From: Sphingomonas canadensis
GTDB lineage: Bacteria; Pseudomonadota; Alphaproteobacteria; Sphingomonadales; Sphingomonadaceae
Direction: 5' to 3'
Length of the DNA: 64,000 bases
NCBI RefSeq assembly: GCF_026013525.1
Contig: NZ_JAPDRA010000003.1
Span: forward strand, 1-64,000
Shown here: positions 1 to 8,051 of the stretch, piece by piece
How positions within the stretch are numbered: position 1 is the stretch's first letter
Layout: each line of letters starts with the position of its first letter
The notes under the pieces: generated by a model
What the model was told of the DNA's origin: nothing
Database searches by the model: none
Seen by the model: the letters and a program-made list of their open reading frames with translations, nothing else
Position numbers and translations under genes: made by a program

Positions 1-191
1 GCGCACTTGCATGCCTCGCCAACGCGCATTCGATCCGATCAAATACAAGCTGCGAAACCAAATCGAGCGGACCATCGGCAAGCTCAAACAACTCCGGCGC
101 ATCGCAACCCGATACGACCGCATCCCCCAAAACTACCTCGCCAGCCTATGCTTGGCCGCCCTCAGCTTCTGGTGCTGAATGTCGATTCAAC
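1..191 (+). mobile_element. Right end of an IS5-family insertion sequence (partial)
   Basis: The window opens inside an insertion sequence. It holds the last 59 codons of an IS5-like transposase, then a few non-coding bases, then a junction with an unrelated chromosomal gene (Bax inhibitor-1 family). The coding frame of the interrupted gene resumes at about 195. The tetramer CTAA at 192-195 fits the YTAR-type target duplication (or a TNA type) used by IS5-family elements, so the element probably ends at about 191. That boundary is inferred: the left end and the other target copy lie outside the window. Confidence 0.75.
2..178 (+). CDS. IS5-family transposase, C-terminal end
   Basis: This is the 3' end of a DDE transposase whose start lies before the window. 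The visible residues contain the pattern R-N-x-I-E-R-x-I-G-K-L-K followed by R-R-I-A-T-R-Y-D and a terminal L-A-A-L-S-F-W-C. That is the typical C-terminus of the second reading frame of IS5-family elements and includes the conserved E of the DDE triad (E in N-Q-I-E-R). The stop codon is TGA at 176-178. Activity cannot be judged because most of the protein is missing. Confidence 0.8.
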   Translation, partial: RTCMPRQRAFDPIKYKLRNQIERTIGKLKQLRRIATRYDRIPQNYLASLCLAALSFWC

Positions 192-194
192 CTA

Positions 195-521
195 AGCCTG
201 TGGGGCTACACCACCAAGCGCGACCTGAGCGGCTTCGGCACCTTCCTGGTGATGGGCCTGTTCGGGCTGATCGTGGCGATGCTGCTCAACACGCTGTTCT
301 TCCGTTCGGGCGAGATGGACCTGATCGTGAGCGTGGTGGGCGTGCTGATCTTCGCGGGGCTGACCGCCTATGACACGCAGAAGATCAAGCTGATCTACGA
401 TCAGGTGGCCGGCACCGAATATCAGGGACGTGCGGTGGTGATGGGCGCGCTGACGCTCTACCTCGACTTCATCAACATGTTCCTGTTCCTGCTGCGCCTG
501 TTCGGCAGCGCGCGCGACTGA
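195..521 (+). pseudogene. Bax inhibitor-1 (YccA-like) membrane protein, 3' fragment cut by the IS
   Basis: The open frame from 195 encodes the C-terminal half of a BI-1/YccA family integral membrane protein. It starts S-L-W-G-Y-T-T-K-R-D-L-S, followed by a transmembrane segment, then the family motif A-Y-D-T-Q-K-I-K, and ends in the usual L-T-L-Y-L-D-F-I-N-M-F-L-F-L-L-R helix. About 108 residues remain of a family usually near 230-250. The 5' half is absent because IS sequence directly precedes the frame. Bacterial BI-1 proteins are linked to calcium leak and modulation of FtsH. The gene is presumably inactive unless the IS supplies a start. A strong hairpin follows the stop codon. Confidence 0.85.
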
Positions 522-549
522 CCGCGCAACGCGGACGGCATGGATCGAC

Positions 550-580
550 GGCCCGGCGGGAAACCGCCGGGCCGTTTCCG
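550..580 (+). terminator. Hairpin terminator after the BI-1 fragment
   Basis: A perfect 10-bp G/C stem (550-559 with 564-573) is closed by a GAAA loop and followed by a T-rich stretch (GTTTCCGTTT). It lies 29 bases after the BI-1 stop codon and fits a Rho-independent terminator. Confidence 0.7.
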
Positions 581-684
581 TTTGGGCGGGAGAAGGGCTG
601 AAGGCTCCTGCCAGAAAGCGCCGGGCGGGAACGCGGCGCGGGGGATGGGCGTTTTCGCGGGGATAGTATCGAGGAGTATCCCCG

Positions 685-1005
685 ATGGCCGAAGCCAAGA
701 CCCCGAGCATCATTCGCCGCAAGCCCGCGCCCAAGGACGCGGCCGGGCCGGCGATCGCAGCCGACGCCGGCACCGACGAATCGATCGCCGAACGGCTGGA
801 GCGCAACCCCGAGAGCCGCGAGGCGCGGCTGGACCGCGCGCTGGACGAATCGATGGACGCATCCGATCCGCCCGCATCGACCCAGCCGGTGCATCAGCAC
901 GCGCCCAAATCCTCCGGCTATGATGCCAAGGCCGAGCGCCGCCGCGCGGCGATGAAGGGCCGCGGCTGGCTGGGCCGGGCGATGGTGCGGCTGGGCTTCG
1001 CCTGA
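685..1005 (+). CDS. Hypothetical protein, 106 aa, charged
   Basis: No family is recognised. The product is hydrophilic with alternating acidic and basic stretches: a basic N-terminus (I-I-R-R-K-P-A-P-K), a glutamate/arginine-rich middle (E-R-L-E-R-N-P-E-S-R-E-A-R) and a short basic C-terminus ending R-L-G-F-A. It has no signal peptide and no membrane segment, and the composition suggests a largely disordered cytosolic protein. The ATG at 685 follows a purine-rich stretch (GAGGAGTAT) suitable as a ribosome binding site. Third-position G/C use agrees with a real gene. Confidence 0.6.
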   Translation: MAEAKTPSIIRRKPAPKDAAGPAIAADAGTDESIAERLERNPESREARLDRALDESMDASDPPASTQPVHQHAPKSSGYDAKAERRRAAMKGRGWLGRAMVRLGFA

Positions 1006-1133
1006 CCGGCGCGGGCAGGGCCGGGCGGCGCCGGGAGCTTTGCCCGGGCGCCCTGCGACGGGCTCTGCGCGAGCGGATTGCCGGGCTGGCCGGCGAGCGC
1101 GGCGCGAGGAAAGGCCGAAGAAGGCCCTTGCCC

Positions 1134-1163
1134 AACCCTCTCCCGCAAGCGGGATAGGGCCAG
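1134..1163. repeat. Single half-copy of a recurring CCCTCCCGC palindrome
   Basis: The core CTCCCGCAAGCGGGA is a short palindrome flanked by C-rich and G-rich arms. The same core recurs at 20045-20149, 28003-28096 and 51066-51170, where it appears as inverted doublets of about 100 bp. Here only one half is present, in the gap upstream (on the + strand) of the convergent M20 gene end. Confidence 0.6.
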
Positions 1164-1192
1164 GAAGCGAGCGGCTCGCGACTGCGCGCGCG

Positions 1193-2503
1193 TTACTTCT
1201 TGAGCACGTCCAGCGCCGCGGCGGTCAGCGCTTCGGTGGCGGTGGCGATCACCGCGTCGGCATCGGGCGCCCAGAAGGGGCTGTGGAGCGAGGGGAGCTG
1301 GCCCTTGCCCGCCTGTGCGGCGTCCCACTTGTCCCTGGGCACGCCGCCGACCCAGAAGATCAGGCTCTGGATCGACTGATCGGCCAGCCAGTAGCGGCTG
1401 AAATCCTCGCCCCCCATCACCGCGGGCGTGGCGACGACGCGATCCTTGCCGAAGCGCTGGGTGAACAGCGCCGAGACGCGGCCCGAAAAGGGCTCGGTGT
1501 TGAAGGTGGAGGGCGTGAATTCGTCCTTCACCGTTACCACCGGCATGCGATCGTCTGGGATGCCCGCCGCGATCGCCTCACCGCGCGCGATGCGGGCGAT
1601 GCCGTCCAGCAACTGCTTGCGCACCTCGGGCGTGTAGCTGCGCACGGTGAGCTGGAGGACGGCCTCGTCGCCGATGACGTTGTGCTTCGATCCGCCGTGG
1701 AAGCTGCCGACGGTGACGACCGAGGGCTGTTGCGGGTCCACCTCGCGGCTGACCAGCGTCTGCAGCGCCATCACGATCTTCGACGCCAGCACGATCGGGT
1801 CCTTGGTGGTGTGCGGATAGGCGCCGTGGCCGCCGACGCCCTTCACCACCACATCGACCGAATCGACATTGGCCAGCGCATAGCCGGACTTGATGCCGAT
1901 CGTGCCCGCCGGGATGTTGGCGGCATCGTGGAAGGCGATCGCGAACTGCGGCTTGGGAAAGCGCGTATAGAGCCCGTCCGCCAGCATCGCGGCGGCGCCC
2001 TTACCCACCTCTTCGGCGGGCTGGGCGATCATCACCAGCGTGCCGCGCCATTTGTCCTTCATCGCCGCCAGGTTGCGCAGCGTGCCGATCCAGGCGGCCA
2101 TATGCGTATCGTGGCCGCAGGCGTGCATTACCCCGGTTTCCAGCCCGTCGGGCGTGGCGGCGCGCACCTTTGACGCGAAGGGCAGGCCGGTCTGCTCGAT
2201 CACGGGCAGACCGTCCATGTCCGCGCGGATCAGCAGCACCGGGCCGGGGCCGTTGCGCAGCACCGCGACCACGCCCGTGCCGCCCACCTTCTCGGTAACC
2301 TCGAACCCGGCCTTGCGCGCCTCGGCCGCCAGCTTGGCGGCGGTCTTCACCTCCTGGAGGCTCAGCTCGGGGCTGGCGTGGAGATCGCGATAGATGTCCA
2401 TCAGCGCCGGCATCGCCGCGCGGGTGGCGTCGCGCACCGGATCGGCCGCGGCGGGCAGCGCCATGCCGGCGATCGCGGAGGCGAGGAGCAGGTTGCGGAT
2501 CAT
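1193..2503 (-). CDS. Secreted M20-family amidohydrolase / carboxypeptidase
   Basis: This 436-residue protein belongs to the M20D amidohydrolases, which cleave amide bonds of N-acyl or peptide substrates with a two-zinc centre. The ATG at 2503 gives a Sec signal peptide (residues 1-20, ending A-L-P-A-A-A). R-A-D-M-D-G-L-P lies near residue 93, the metal motif H-A-C-G-H-D-T-H at about 127-134 and A-E-E-V-G-K-G further on, all typical of aminoacylase/hippurate hydrolase-like enzymes. The signal peptide points to a periplasmic location, as in many sphingomonad homologues. Longer starts upstream lose the signal peptide and are less likely. The exact substrate is unknown. Confidence 0.88.
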   Translation of the reverse strand: MIRNLLLASAIAGMALPAAADPVRDATRAAMPALMDIYRDLHASPELSLQEVKTAAKLAAEARKAGFEVTEKVGGTGVVAVLRNGPGPVLLIRADMDGLPVIEQTGLPFASKVRAATPDGLETGVMHACGHDTHMAAWIGTLRNLAAMKDKWRGTLVMIAQPAEEVGKGAAAMLADGLYTRFPKPQFAIAFHDAANIPAGTIGIKSGYALANVDSVDVVVKGVGGHGAYPHTTKDPIVLASKIVMALQTLVSREVDPQQPSVVTVGSFHGGSKHNVIGDEAVLQLTVRSYTPEVRKQLLDGIARIARGEAIAAGIPDDRMPVVTVKDEFTPSTFNTEPFSGRVSALFTQRFGKDRVVATPAVMGGEDFSRYWLADQSIQSLIFWVGGVPRDKWDAAQAGKGQLPSLHSPFWAPDADAVIATATEALTAAALDVLKK

Positions 2504-2687
2504 CGAGGCGTTCCCCCAAGCGGTTGTCCACGCAGCTTCGCGGATGGCGGGCGGGGACGCAAGCGGGATGGCGCGGCCGGGGAGCGGGCGGGGGCGGCTA
2601 CAGCAGGGGCCGTCCATCGGCGTATCGCACGCGGCAAGCTGCCGTTCGGCAGGCTCGGGGCGAACGTTCGAACAACCCGATTCAGAT

Positions 2688-3338
2688 TTACGGCGCGGCT
2701 CCCGCTTCCTCCGGCACCAGCTCGATCACGTCGAGCTGCGATTCGAAGCTGGGCCAGGGCAGCACCAGCCGCCAGCGCCGTTCGCCGATGCGATCGACAT
2801 AGCCGATCATGTCGCGCTGGGGATCGGCGCCGTAGCGCAGCGGCGCGGTCTCGTCGCCCAGCATCAGCGTGCCGACGAACACCATGCGCGTGCCATCGTC
2901 GGGGAACAGCAGGCCGGTGGGGCGCTGCGATCCGGTGAGCTTCTGGAAGCTGGCCATGCCGCCTTCGTCGCTGATCTTGCAGCGGAAGGCCGGATAGGCG
3001 GTGAACTCGCGCATCGCCGTGCCCGCGGCGCCCAGCTTGAACACGCGGCAGCGATAGCCGCCGGGGGGCAGCGCCGGGCCGGAGCGCGCCTCATCGGGCG
3101 CGAACAGCGCGGGATCGGCGGCGATTGCGCCGCCATCCGCGGTGCGCGCGCGGGGGAGCGCGCTATCCCAGGCGCGGTGCCAGTCGCGCAGCCGCTTGCG
3201 ATCCGCCTCGGTCGCGACCTTGCGCCAGCTCGTCACGCGCTCGGCGGCGGTCCCGGTGCCTGCCCGGGCGGCGCCGCCTGCGCATCCGCTGAGAAGCAGC
3301 CCCGGCAGGAGTGCGGCTGCGATCGGCTTCCAATACAT
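2688..3338 (-). CDS. DUF4893-type lipoprotein
   Basis: The 216-residue product begins with a lipoprotein signal peptide (L-L-P-G-L-L-L-S-G-C, lipobox Cys at about 19), so it should be anchored in the envelope. The mature part has W-R-K-V-A-T-E-A-D-R-K-R-L-R-D-W near its start and later P-P-G-G-Y-R-C-R-V-F-K-L-G, a layout I associate with the DUF4893 family common in sphingomonads. No catalytic motif is visible and its role is unknown. Frame readthrough upstream of 3338 runs antisense-like over the neighbouring dehydrogenase, so the ATG before the signal peptide was chosen. Confidence 0.75.
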   Translation of the reverse strand: MYWKPIAAALLPGLLLSGCAGGAARAGTGTAAERVTSWRKVATEADRKRLRDWHRAWDSALPRARTADGGAIAADPALFAPDEARSGPALPPGGYRCRVFKLGAAGTAMREFTAYPAFRCKISDEGGMASFQKLTGSQRPTGLLFPDDGTRMVFVGTLMLGDETAPLRYGADPQRDMIGYVDRIGERRWRLVLPWPSFESQLDVIELVPEEAGAAP

Positions 3339-3385
3339 CGGTCCTCGCTTCCCGCCCCCGGGGATGCGGCCATTGTGTATCGGGA

Positions 3386-4171
3386 TCAGGCCGCGGTCCA
3401 GCCTCCGTCGATCGACATATTGGCACCGGTGATCGCGGAAGCCTCGTCGCGGCAGAGGTACAGCATCATCGCGGCGACCTGATCGGGCTGGACGAACTGC
3501 TTGGTCGGCTGGGCGGCGAGGAGGACGTCGTTGACCACCTGCTCGCGCGTCAGGCCGCGCGAGGCCATGGTGTCGGGGATCTGGTTTTCCACCAGCGGCG
3601 TCCAGACATAGCCCGGCGAGATGCAGTTGACCGTGATGCCGAAGGTCGCGGTTTCCAGTGCCACCGTCTTGGTCAGGCCGGCCAGCCCGTGCTTGGCGGC
3701 GACATAGGCCGCCTTGTTCGGGCTGGCGACCAGGCTGTGCGCAGACGCGGTGGAGATGATCCGGCCCCAGCCCTTCGCCTTCATATGCGGCACGGCCAGG
3801 CGCATCAGGTGGAAGGTGGAGCTGAGGTTGATCGCCAGGATCGCGTCCCACTTCTCCGGCGGGAAATCCTCGATCTTCGAGACATGCTGGATGCCGGCGT
3901 TGGAAACGACGATGTCCGGCCCGCCCAGCTCCGCATTGGCGCGCGCGACCATCGCCGCGATCTGATCGGGCTTGCTCATGTCGGCGGCGTCGTAGAGCGC
4001 CTTGGCGCCGCTCAGCGCCTCCAGCCCTGCGCGCTCGGTCTCGATCGCGGCGGCATCGCCGAAGCCGTTGATCATCACCGACGCGCCCGCGCCCGCGAGC
4101 GCCTTGGCATAGGCCAGGCCGATGCCCGAGGTGGAGCCGGTGACGATGGCGGACTTGCCCTTGAGGAACAT
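3386..4171 (-). CDS. bdhA: D-3-hydroxybutyrate dehydrogenase
   Basis: This 261-residue short-chain dehydrogenase interconverts 3-hydroxybutyrate and acetoacetate with NAD, in ketone-body and polyhydroxybutyrate turnover. The Rossmann motif T-G-S-T-S-G-I-G is at 11-18 and N-A-G at 91-93. The catalytic S143, Y156 and K160 (Y-V-A-A-K) are in place. The Q-x-x-H-V and C-terminal I-D-G-G-W-T-A-A regions match classical BdhA. The upstream patatin-like gene ends 23 bases before this start codon, so the two are probably co-transcribed. That pairing supports a role in storage-polymer or acyl-ester turnover. Confidence 0.92.
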   Translation of the reverse strand: MFLKGKSAIVTGSTSGIGLAYAKALAGAGASVMINGFGDAAAIETERAGLEALSGAKALYDAADMSKPDQIAAMVARANAELGGPDIVVSNAGIQHVSKIEDFPPEKWDAILAINLSSTFHLMRLAVPHMKAKGWGRIISTASAHSLVASPNKAAYVAAKHGLAGLTKTVALETATFGITVNCISPGYVWTPLVENQIPDTMASRGLTREQVVNDVLLAAQPTKQFVQPDQVAAMMLYLCRDEASAITGANMSIDGGWTAA

Positions 4172-4194
4172 GGGATACTCCTTTGCTCAGACGC

Positions 4195-5346
4195 TCATTT
4201 GCGGGTCAGATCGAACGCGGCGGTCTTGCCGTCGAGGATGTTGCTGGCGAGCAGGCGCGACTGGGCCATCGTCTCCGCCACCGCGGCGCGGCCGGCGAGC
4301 CAATGTTCGTGCATCGAGCGCGCCGAGAATTCGAAATCGCGGCTGCCGCCCTCCCAGGCATTCGCGCGATAGATGAGGTGGACGAGGCTGACCGGCAGCT
4401 CCGCCGATCGTTCGGCGAGCGCGCGCACGTCCGGATCGTCGCGCAGCTCCGCCGGTAGCTTGGCGATCACGCGCCGCGCCAGCTCGCGATCGCAGCGCAG
4501 CCGCAGCCGCTCGTCCGACACCTGGCGGGTGCGGCTGGAGAAGCGGATCTCCTTCTCGCGCGCCAGAACGTCGGTGATCGTGTGCGGGCGCTGGTCCGCG
4601 GCGGGGAAGAGATCGACCTGGAACACCAGCATCCCGGCCTCCTGCCGGTCCAGCACATGGGTGAGCGGCGTATTGGAGACGATGCCACCGTCCCAATACC
4701 AGCGGCCGTCGATCTCCACCGGGGGCAGGCCCGGCGGCAGCGCGCCCGACGCCATGATGTGGCGCGCGTCAAGCCGTTCGTCGCGCGTGTCGAAATAGCG
4801 GAAGTTGCCGCTTTCGATATCCACCGCGCCGACCGAGAGGCGGACGGGGCCGGAATTGAGCAGATCCCAGTCGACCAGTTCGTCCAGCGTCTCGCGCAGC
4901 GGCGCGCTGTCGTAGAAGCTCAGCGCCTCCGGCGTTCCGGGGGCGGCGAAGGCGGGGGGCACGAGCCGCGGCCGGAAGAAGCCGGGGACGCCCGTGGCGA
5001 GCACCATCGCGGCGGACCATTCGTGCGCGATCTCCCGCGCCTGATCCCAGTCGGGGAGGGGGAAGCTGGGCAGGGCGGCGGTGACGCGGCCCCAGAATTC
5101 GCGCAGCCGGGCGACGCGGCGTTCCGGCGGGTTGCCGGCGAAGATCGCGGCGTTGACCGCGCCGATCGAGATGCCGGCGACCCAATCCACCGTGATCCCG
5201 GCCTCGCCCAGCGCCTCGACCACGCCAGCCTGGTAGCTGCCCAGCGCGCCGCCACCCTGAAGCACCAGCGCCACCGTTTCGGGTAGCGGAAGGCCCGCGG
5301 GGGAGGCGCTGCGCTTGAGTCGGCCGGCATCTGCCATGCGGGGCAT
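4195..5346 (-). CDS. Patatin-like phospholipase (with C-terminal DUF3734-like region)
   Basis: A patatin-type serine hydrolase using a Ser-Asp dyad on lipid or acyl esters. The oxyanion-hole loop G-G-G-A-L-G-S-Y is at about 31-38, the nucleophile motif G-I-S-I-G has Ser at about 60, and the catalytic Asp lies in Y-W-D-G-G-I-V-S-N-T-P-L. With the chosen ATG the protein is 383 residues, typical of the bacterial subfamily carrying a C-terminal DUF3734-like tail. ATGs at 5355 and 5337 are alternatives, and none has a clear Shine-Dalgarno. It is upstream of bdhA and probably in the same operon. The 145-bp gap to the divergent metallopeptidase should hold both promoters. Confidence 0.88.
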   Translation of the reverse strand: MPRMADAGRLKRSASPAGLPLPETVALVLQGGGALGSYQAGVVEALGEAGITVDWVAGISIGAVNAAIFAGNPPERRVARLREFWGRVTAALPSFPLPDWDQAREIAHEWSAAMVLATGVPGFFRPRLVPPAFAAPGTPEALSFYDSAPLRETLDELVDWDLLNSGPVRLSVGAVDIESGNFRYFDTRDERLDARHIMASGALPPGLPPVEIDGRWYWDGGIVSNTPLTHVLDRQEAGMLVFQVDLFPAADQRPHTITDVLAREKEIRFSSRTRQVSDERLRLRCDRELARRVIAKLPAELRDDPDVRALAERSAELPVSLVHLIYRANAWEGGSRDFEFSARSMHEHWLAGRAAVAETMAQSRLLASNILDGKTAAFDLTRK

Positions 5347-5491
5347 GTGGTGCATCGCGGCGCGCGCGGCAATGCGGATTTTCGCGGTTGCGAAGGCGGG
5401 GCCGCCGCGGACGGCGCGCGCGCAGATTCCGGGGTGCATCCGCCCGCGCGCTGAGGCATTAACCGCATCCCGAACGACGAAAGTGTCCGCG

Positions 5492-6388
5492 ATGCGCCTC
5501 GACGATCTCGATCCCACCGAAAACGCCCGCGACCTGGGCAGCGGCGGAAGCGGCGGCGGTTTCCCGCTGTTCGCGCTGCTGCCGATCCTGTTCGGGCGGC
5601 GGATGGGATGCGGCACGATCGTGCTGCTGCTGGCGATCGGCGCGGTCTGGGTGGCGATGAGCGGCGGCGGCGGGCTGGGCGGGATGCTGGGCAGCGCCGG
5701 CGGTGGCGGGCAGGTGGCGGCGCCCGGCGGCGGCGGCGGCCAGGGCGCCGCGGCGTGCAGCACCGGCGAACGGCTGGAGGCGTGCCGCGTGATGACCAGC
5801 ACCGAGCAGGTGTGGGGCCAGATCTTCCAGCAGGCGGGCCGCCAGTACAAGCCGGCGACGATCAACTTCTTCACCGGCGGCGCCAATTCGCGCTGCGGCT
5901 TCGCCAGCTCCGCGGTGGGGCCATTCTATTGCCCGGCCGACGAGGGCGTCTATCTGGACACCGCCTTCTTCGACGAACTCGCCAGCCGCTTCGGCGCGCA
6001 GGGTGACGCGGCGCGCGCCTATGTGATCGCGCACGAGATCGGCCATCACATCCAGAACCTGCTCGGCACCTCGGAGCAGGTGTCGCGGATGCAGGCGAAA
6101 TCGAGCGAGACCGAGAGCAACGCGCTGTCGGTGCGGCTGGAGCTTCAGGCGGATTGCTTCGCGGGCGTCTGGGCCACGCGCAGCGGGCGGCTGGAGCCCG
6201 GCGACATCGAGGAAGGGATGACCGCCGCCAACGCGATCGGCGACGATACGCTGCAGAAGCAGGCACAGGGCCGCGTGGTGCCCGACAGCTTCACCCACGG
6301 CACCTCCGAACAGCGGATGAAGTGGCTGAAGCGCGGGCTGGACAGCGGCGATCCGGGCCAGTGCGACACGTTCAAGGGAGATATCTGA
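5492..6388 (+). CDS. YpfJ-family neutral zinc metallopeptidase
   Basis: The 298-residue protein starts M-R-L-D-D-L-D-P, has a Gly-rich segment, one N-terminal transmembrane helix (T-I-V-L-L-L-A-I-G-A-V-W-V-A-M) and a second glycine-rich linker. The conserved YpfJ/KPN_02809-type domain follows. The zinc motif H-E-I-G-H-H begins at about residue 181, and L-E-L-Q-A-D-C-F-A-G-V-W provides the likely third ligand region. It is therefore a membrane-anchored putative protease; its substrate is unknown. The ATG at 5492 matches the usual family start. The next gene begins four bases after the stop. Confidence 0.87.
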   Translation: MRLDDLDPTENARDLGSGGSGGGFPLFALLPILFGRRMGCGTIVLLLAIGAVWVAMSGGGGLGGMLGSAGGGGQVAAPGGGGGQGAAACSTGERLEACRVMTSTEQVWGQIFQQAGRQYKPATINFFTGGANSRCGFASSAVGPFYCPADEGVYLDTAFFDELASRFGAQGDAARAYVIAHEIGHHIQNLLGTSEQVSRMQAKSSETESNALSVRLELQADCFAGVWATRSGRLEPGDIEEGMTAANAIGDDTLQKQAQGRVVPDSFTHGTSEQRMKWLKRGLDSGDPGQCDTFKGDI

Positions 6389-6392
6389 CATC

Positions 6393-7148
6393 GTGACCGA
6401 CACCGCGGACGACGCCGGGCAGACCGCGCTCGCCTATGAATACACCCCGGGGGAGGGGCCGGTGGTGGTGTTCCTGCCCGGCTATGCCTCCGACATGACC
6501 GGCACCAAGGCGATCGCGCTGGAGGAATGGGCCAAGGCCAACGGCCGCGCCTTCCTGCGCTTCGACTATGGCGGGTGCGGGCAGAGCGGGGGCGATTTCG
6601 AGCAGCAGACGCTGGCCGCGTGGCGCGACGACGCGCTGCTGATGATCGACGAGGTGGCCGAGGGGCCGGTGATCCTGGCCGGATCGTCGATGGGCGGCTG
6701 GATCATGCTGCTCGTCGCGCGCGCGCGGCGCGAGCGGATCGTGGGGCTGGTGGGCATCGCCGCCGCGCCCGACTTCACCGATTGGGGCTTCAGCCAGGCG
6801 GAGAAGATGACGATCCTGCAGGAAGGGCGGCTGGAGAAGCCGTCGCCCTATTCGGAGCGGCCGACGGTGACGACCCGCGCCTTCTGGGCATCGGGCGAGG
6901 CCAACCGGGTGATGCAGGGCAGCATCGACATCGCCGTGCCGGTGCGCCTGCTCCACGGCATGCGCGACACCGACGTGCCGTGGCAGCGCAGCCAGGCGCT
7001 GATGCAGTATCTGCGTTCGGAGGACGTTCACCTGACGCTGGTCAAGGACGGCGACCACCGCCTGTCGCGCGAGCAGGATATCGCCGCGCTGATCCGCGCG
7101 GTGGAGGAGGTTTCCGAGCGATGCATGCAGCCGCCGCCCTTGCCCTGA
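6393..7148 (+). CDS. Alpha/beta hydrolase (ABHD10-like)
   Basis: A 251-residue alpha/beta hydrolase. G-Y-A-S-D-M-T-G-T-K is the oxyanion loop and R-F-D-Y-G-G-C-G-Q-S-G-G is the strand-turn typical of the ABHD10 and serine-aminopeptidase-like group. The nucleophile elbow is G-S-S-M-G-G, the acidic residue is in H-G-M-R-D-T-D and the histidine in D-G-D-H-R-L-S. It has no signal peptide and should be a cytosolic thioesterase or esterase; the substrate is not known. The start codon is GTG at 6393, four bases after the upstream metallopeptidase, and the 3' end overlaps the next gene by 28 bases, so the three form one operon. Confidence 0.85.
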   Translation: MTDTADDAGQTALAYEYTPGEGPVVVFLPGYASDMTGTKAIALEEWAKANGRAFLRFDYGGCGQSGGDFEQQTLAAWRDDALLMIDEVAEGPVILAGSSMGGWIMLLVARARRERIVGLVGIAAAPDFTDWGFSQAEKMTILQEGRLEKPSPYSERPTVTTRAFWASGEANRVMQGSIDIAVPVRLLHGMRDTDVPWQRSQALMQYLRSEDVHLTLVKDGDHRLSREQDIAALIRAVEEVSERCMQPPPLP

Positions 7149-7870
7149 TCCTGGCCGCGCAGGAGGCCCCGCCCGCGGGCGAGGCGCCCGAGCGGCGGCT
7201 GTCCCAATGCCTGTTGCTGGCGCGTGGCGACACGGCAGAGGCCGAGGCGCAGGCGCGGCGCTGGATCGCGGATGGCGGCGCGCAGCGTGCCCGCCAGTGC
7301 CTGGGCGTGGCGCTGGCCAATCAGGGACGCTGGGCGGACGCCGCCGCCGCCTTTGCCCAAGCCGCGCGCGAGAGCGAGGCGGTGCCCGGCGAACGCGCTG
7401 GCCCGATGTGGGCGCTGGCGGGCAACGCATGGCTGGCGGCGGGCGAGCCGGAACAGGCGCGCGATGCGCTGGACCTGGCGATAACCGGCGGGTTGGCCGG
7501 CACGCCGCTGGGCGAGGCGCATCTGGATCGCGCGCGGGCGCGGATGGCGCTGGGCGACAAGCCGGGCGCGCGGGCCGATCTGGACGTCGCGCTGCGCGAG
7601 GCGCCGGGGGTGCAGCTCGCCTGGCTGCTGTCGGCGGCGCTGGCGCGGCGGATGGACGATCCAGTCCGCGCCGCTAGCGACATCGGCGAGGCGCTGGGCC
7701 TGGCGCCCGACGATCCGGTGACGCTGCTGGAGGCGGGCAACATCGCCGCCATGGCGGGCGACGAAGCGGCCGCGCGGCGGCACTGGACGCGCGTGACCGA
7801 GGTGGCGCCCGGCAGCCGCGAGGCGGAGGCGGCGCGCGGCGCGCTGGCGCAATTCGCCGCGGGCGGATGA
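7121..7870 (+). CDS. Secreted tetratricopeptide-repeat protein
   Basis: The 249-residue product begins with a short hydrophobic leader (A-A-A-A-L-A-L-I-L-A-A) and then consists of alanine-rich helical pairs, e.g. A-N-Q-G-R-W-A-D-A-A-A-A-F and A-L-D-L-A-I. These have TPR spacing, with at least four repeats up to A-R-R-H-W-T-R-V-T-E-V-A-P. TPR proteins act as protein-binding scaffolds, and nothing identifies its partner. The ATG lies within the end of the hydrolase gene, so translation is probably coupled to it. Confidence 0.78.
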   Translation: MHAAAALALILAAQEAPPAGEAPERRLSQCLLLARGDTAEAEAQARRWIADGGAQRARQCLGVALANQGRWADAAAAFAQAARESEAVPGERAGPMWALAGNAWLAAGEPEQARDALDLAITGGLAGTPLGEAHLDRARARMALGDKPGARADLDVALREAPGVQLAWLLSAALARRMDDPVRAASDIGEALGLAPDDPVTLLEAGNIAAMAGDEAAARRHWTRVTEVAPGSREAEAARGALAQFAAGG

Positions 7871-7946
7871 AAGGGCCGGCGTGGCTCTGGTAAGCGGGCG
7901 GGCGGGCGCCTAGATTTGGGGCTGTGTCGCTGCGGCGGCGCCGGCC

Positions 7947-8004
7947 CGCTCCCCCACCCGGCCACCCACAAGATACTGCCGCTGGGTGGCCGGGTGGAGG
8001 AGCG
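7947..8004. repeat. Long inverted repeat (22-bp arms, one mismatch)
   Basis: Arms 7947-7968 and 7983-8004 pair over 21 of 22 positions, with a 14-base loop. The arms read as CCACCCGGCCACCCA and its complement, extended by CGCTCC/GGAGCG. It sits between the TPR gene and gloA with no T-run after it. It is either a sphingomonad intergenic palindrome or a terminator without a U-tract. Confidence 0.75.
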
Positions 8005-8051
8005 GACCGGTACCAATCCCGTTTCCGCATCCTGCCGGGGAACCACGAACC

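Noticed and set aside
2504..2617. Longer N-terminus of the M20 amidohydrolase
   Set aside because: The extra residues are Pro/Arg-rich and would bury the clear signal peptide that begins at the ATG at 2503.
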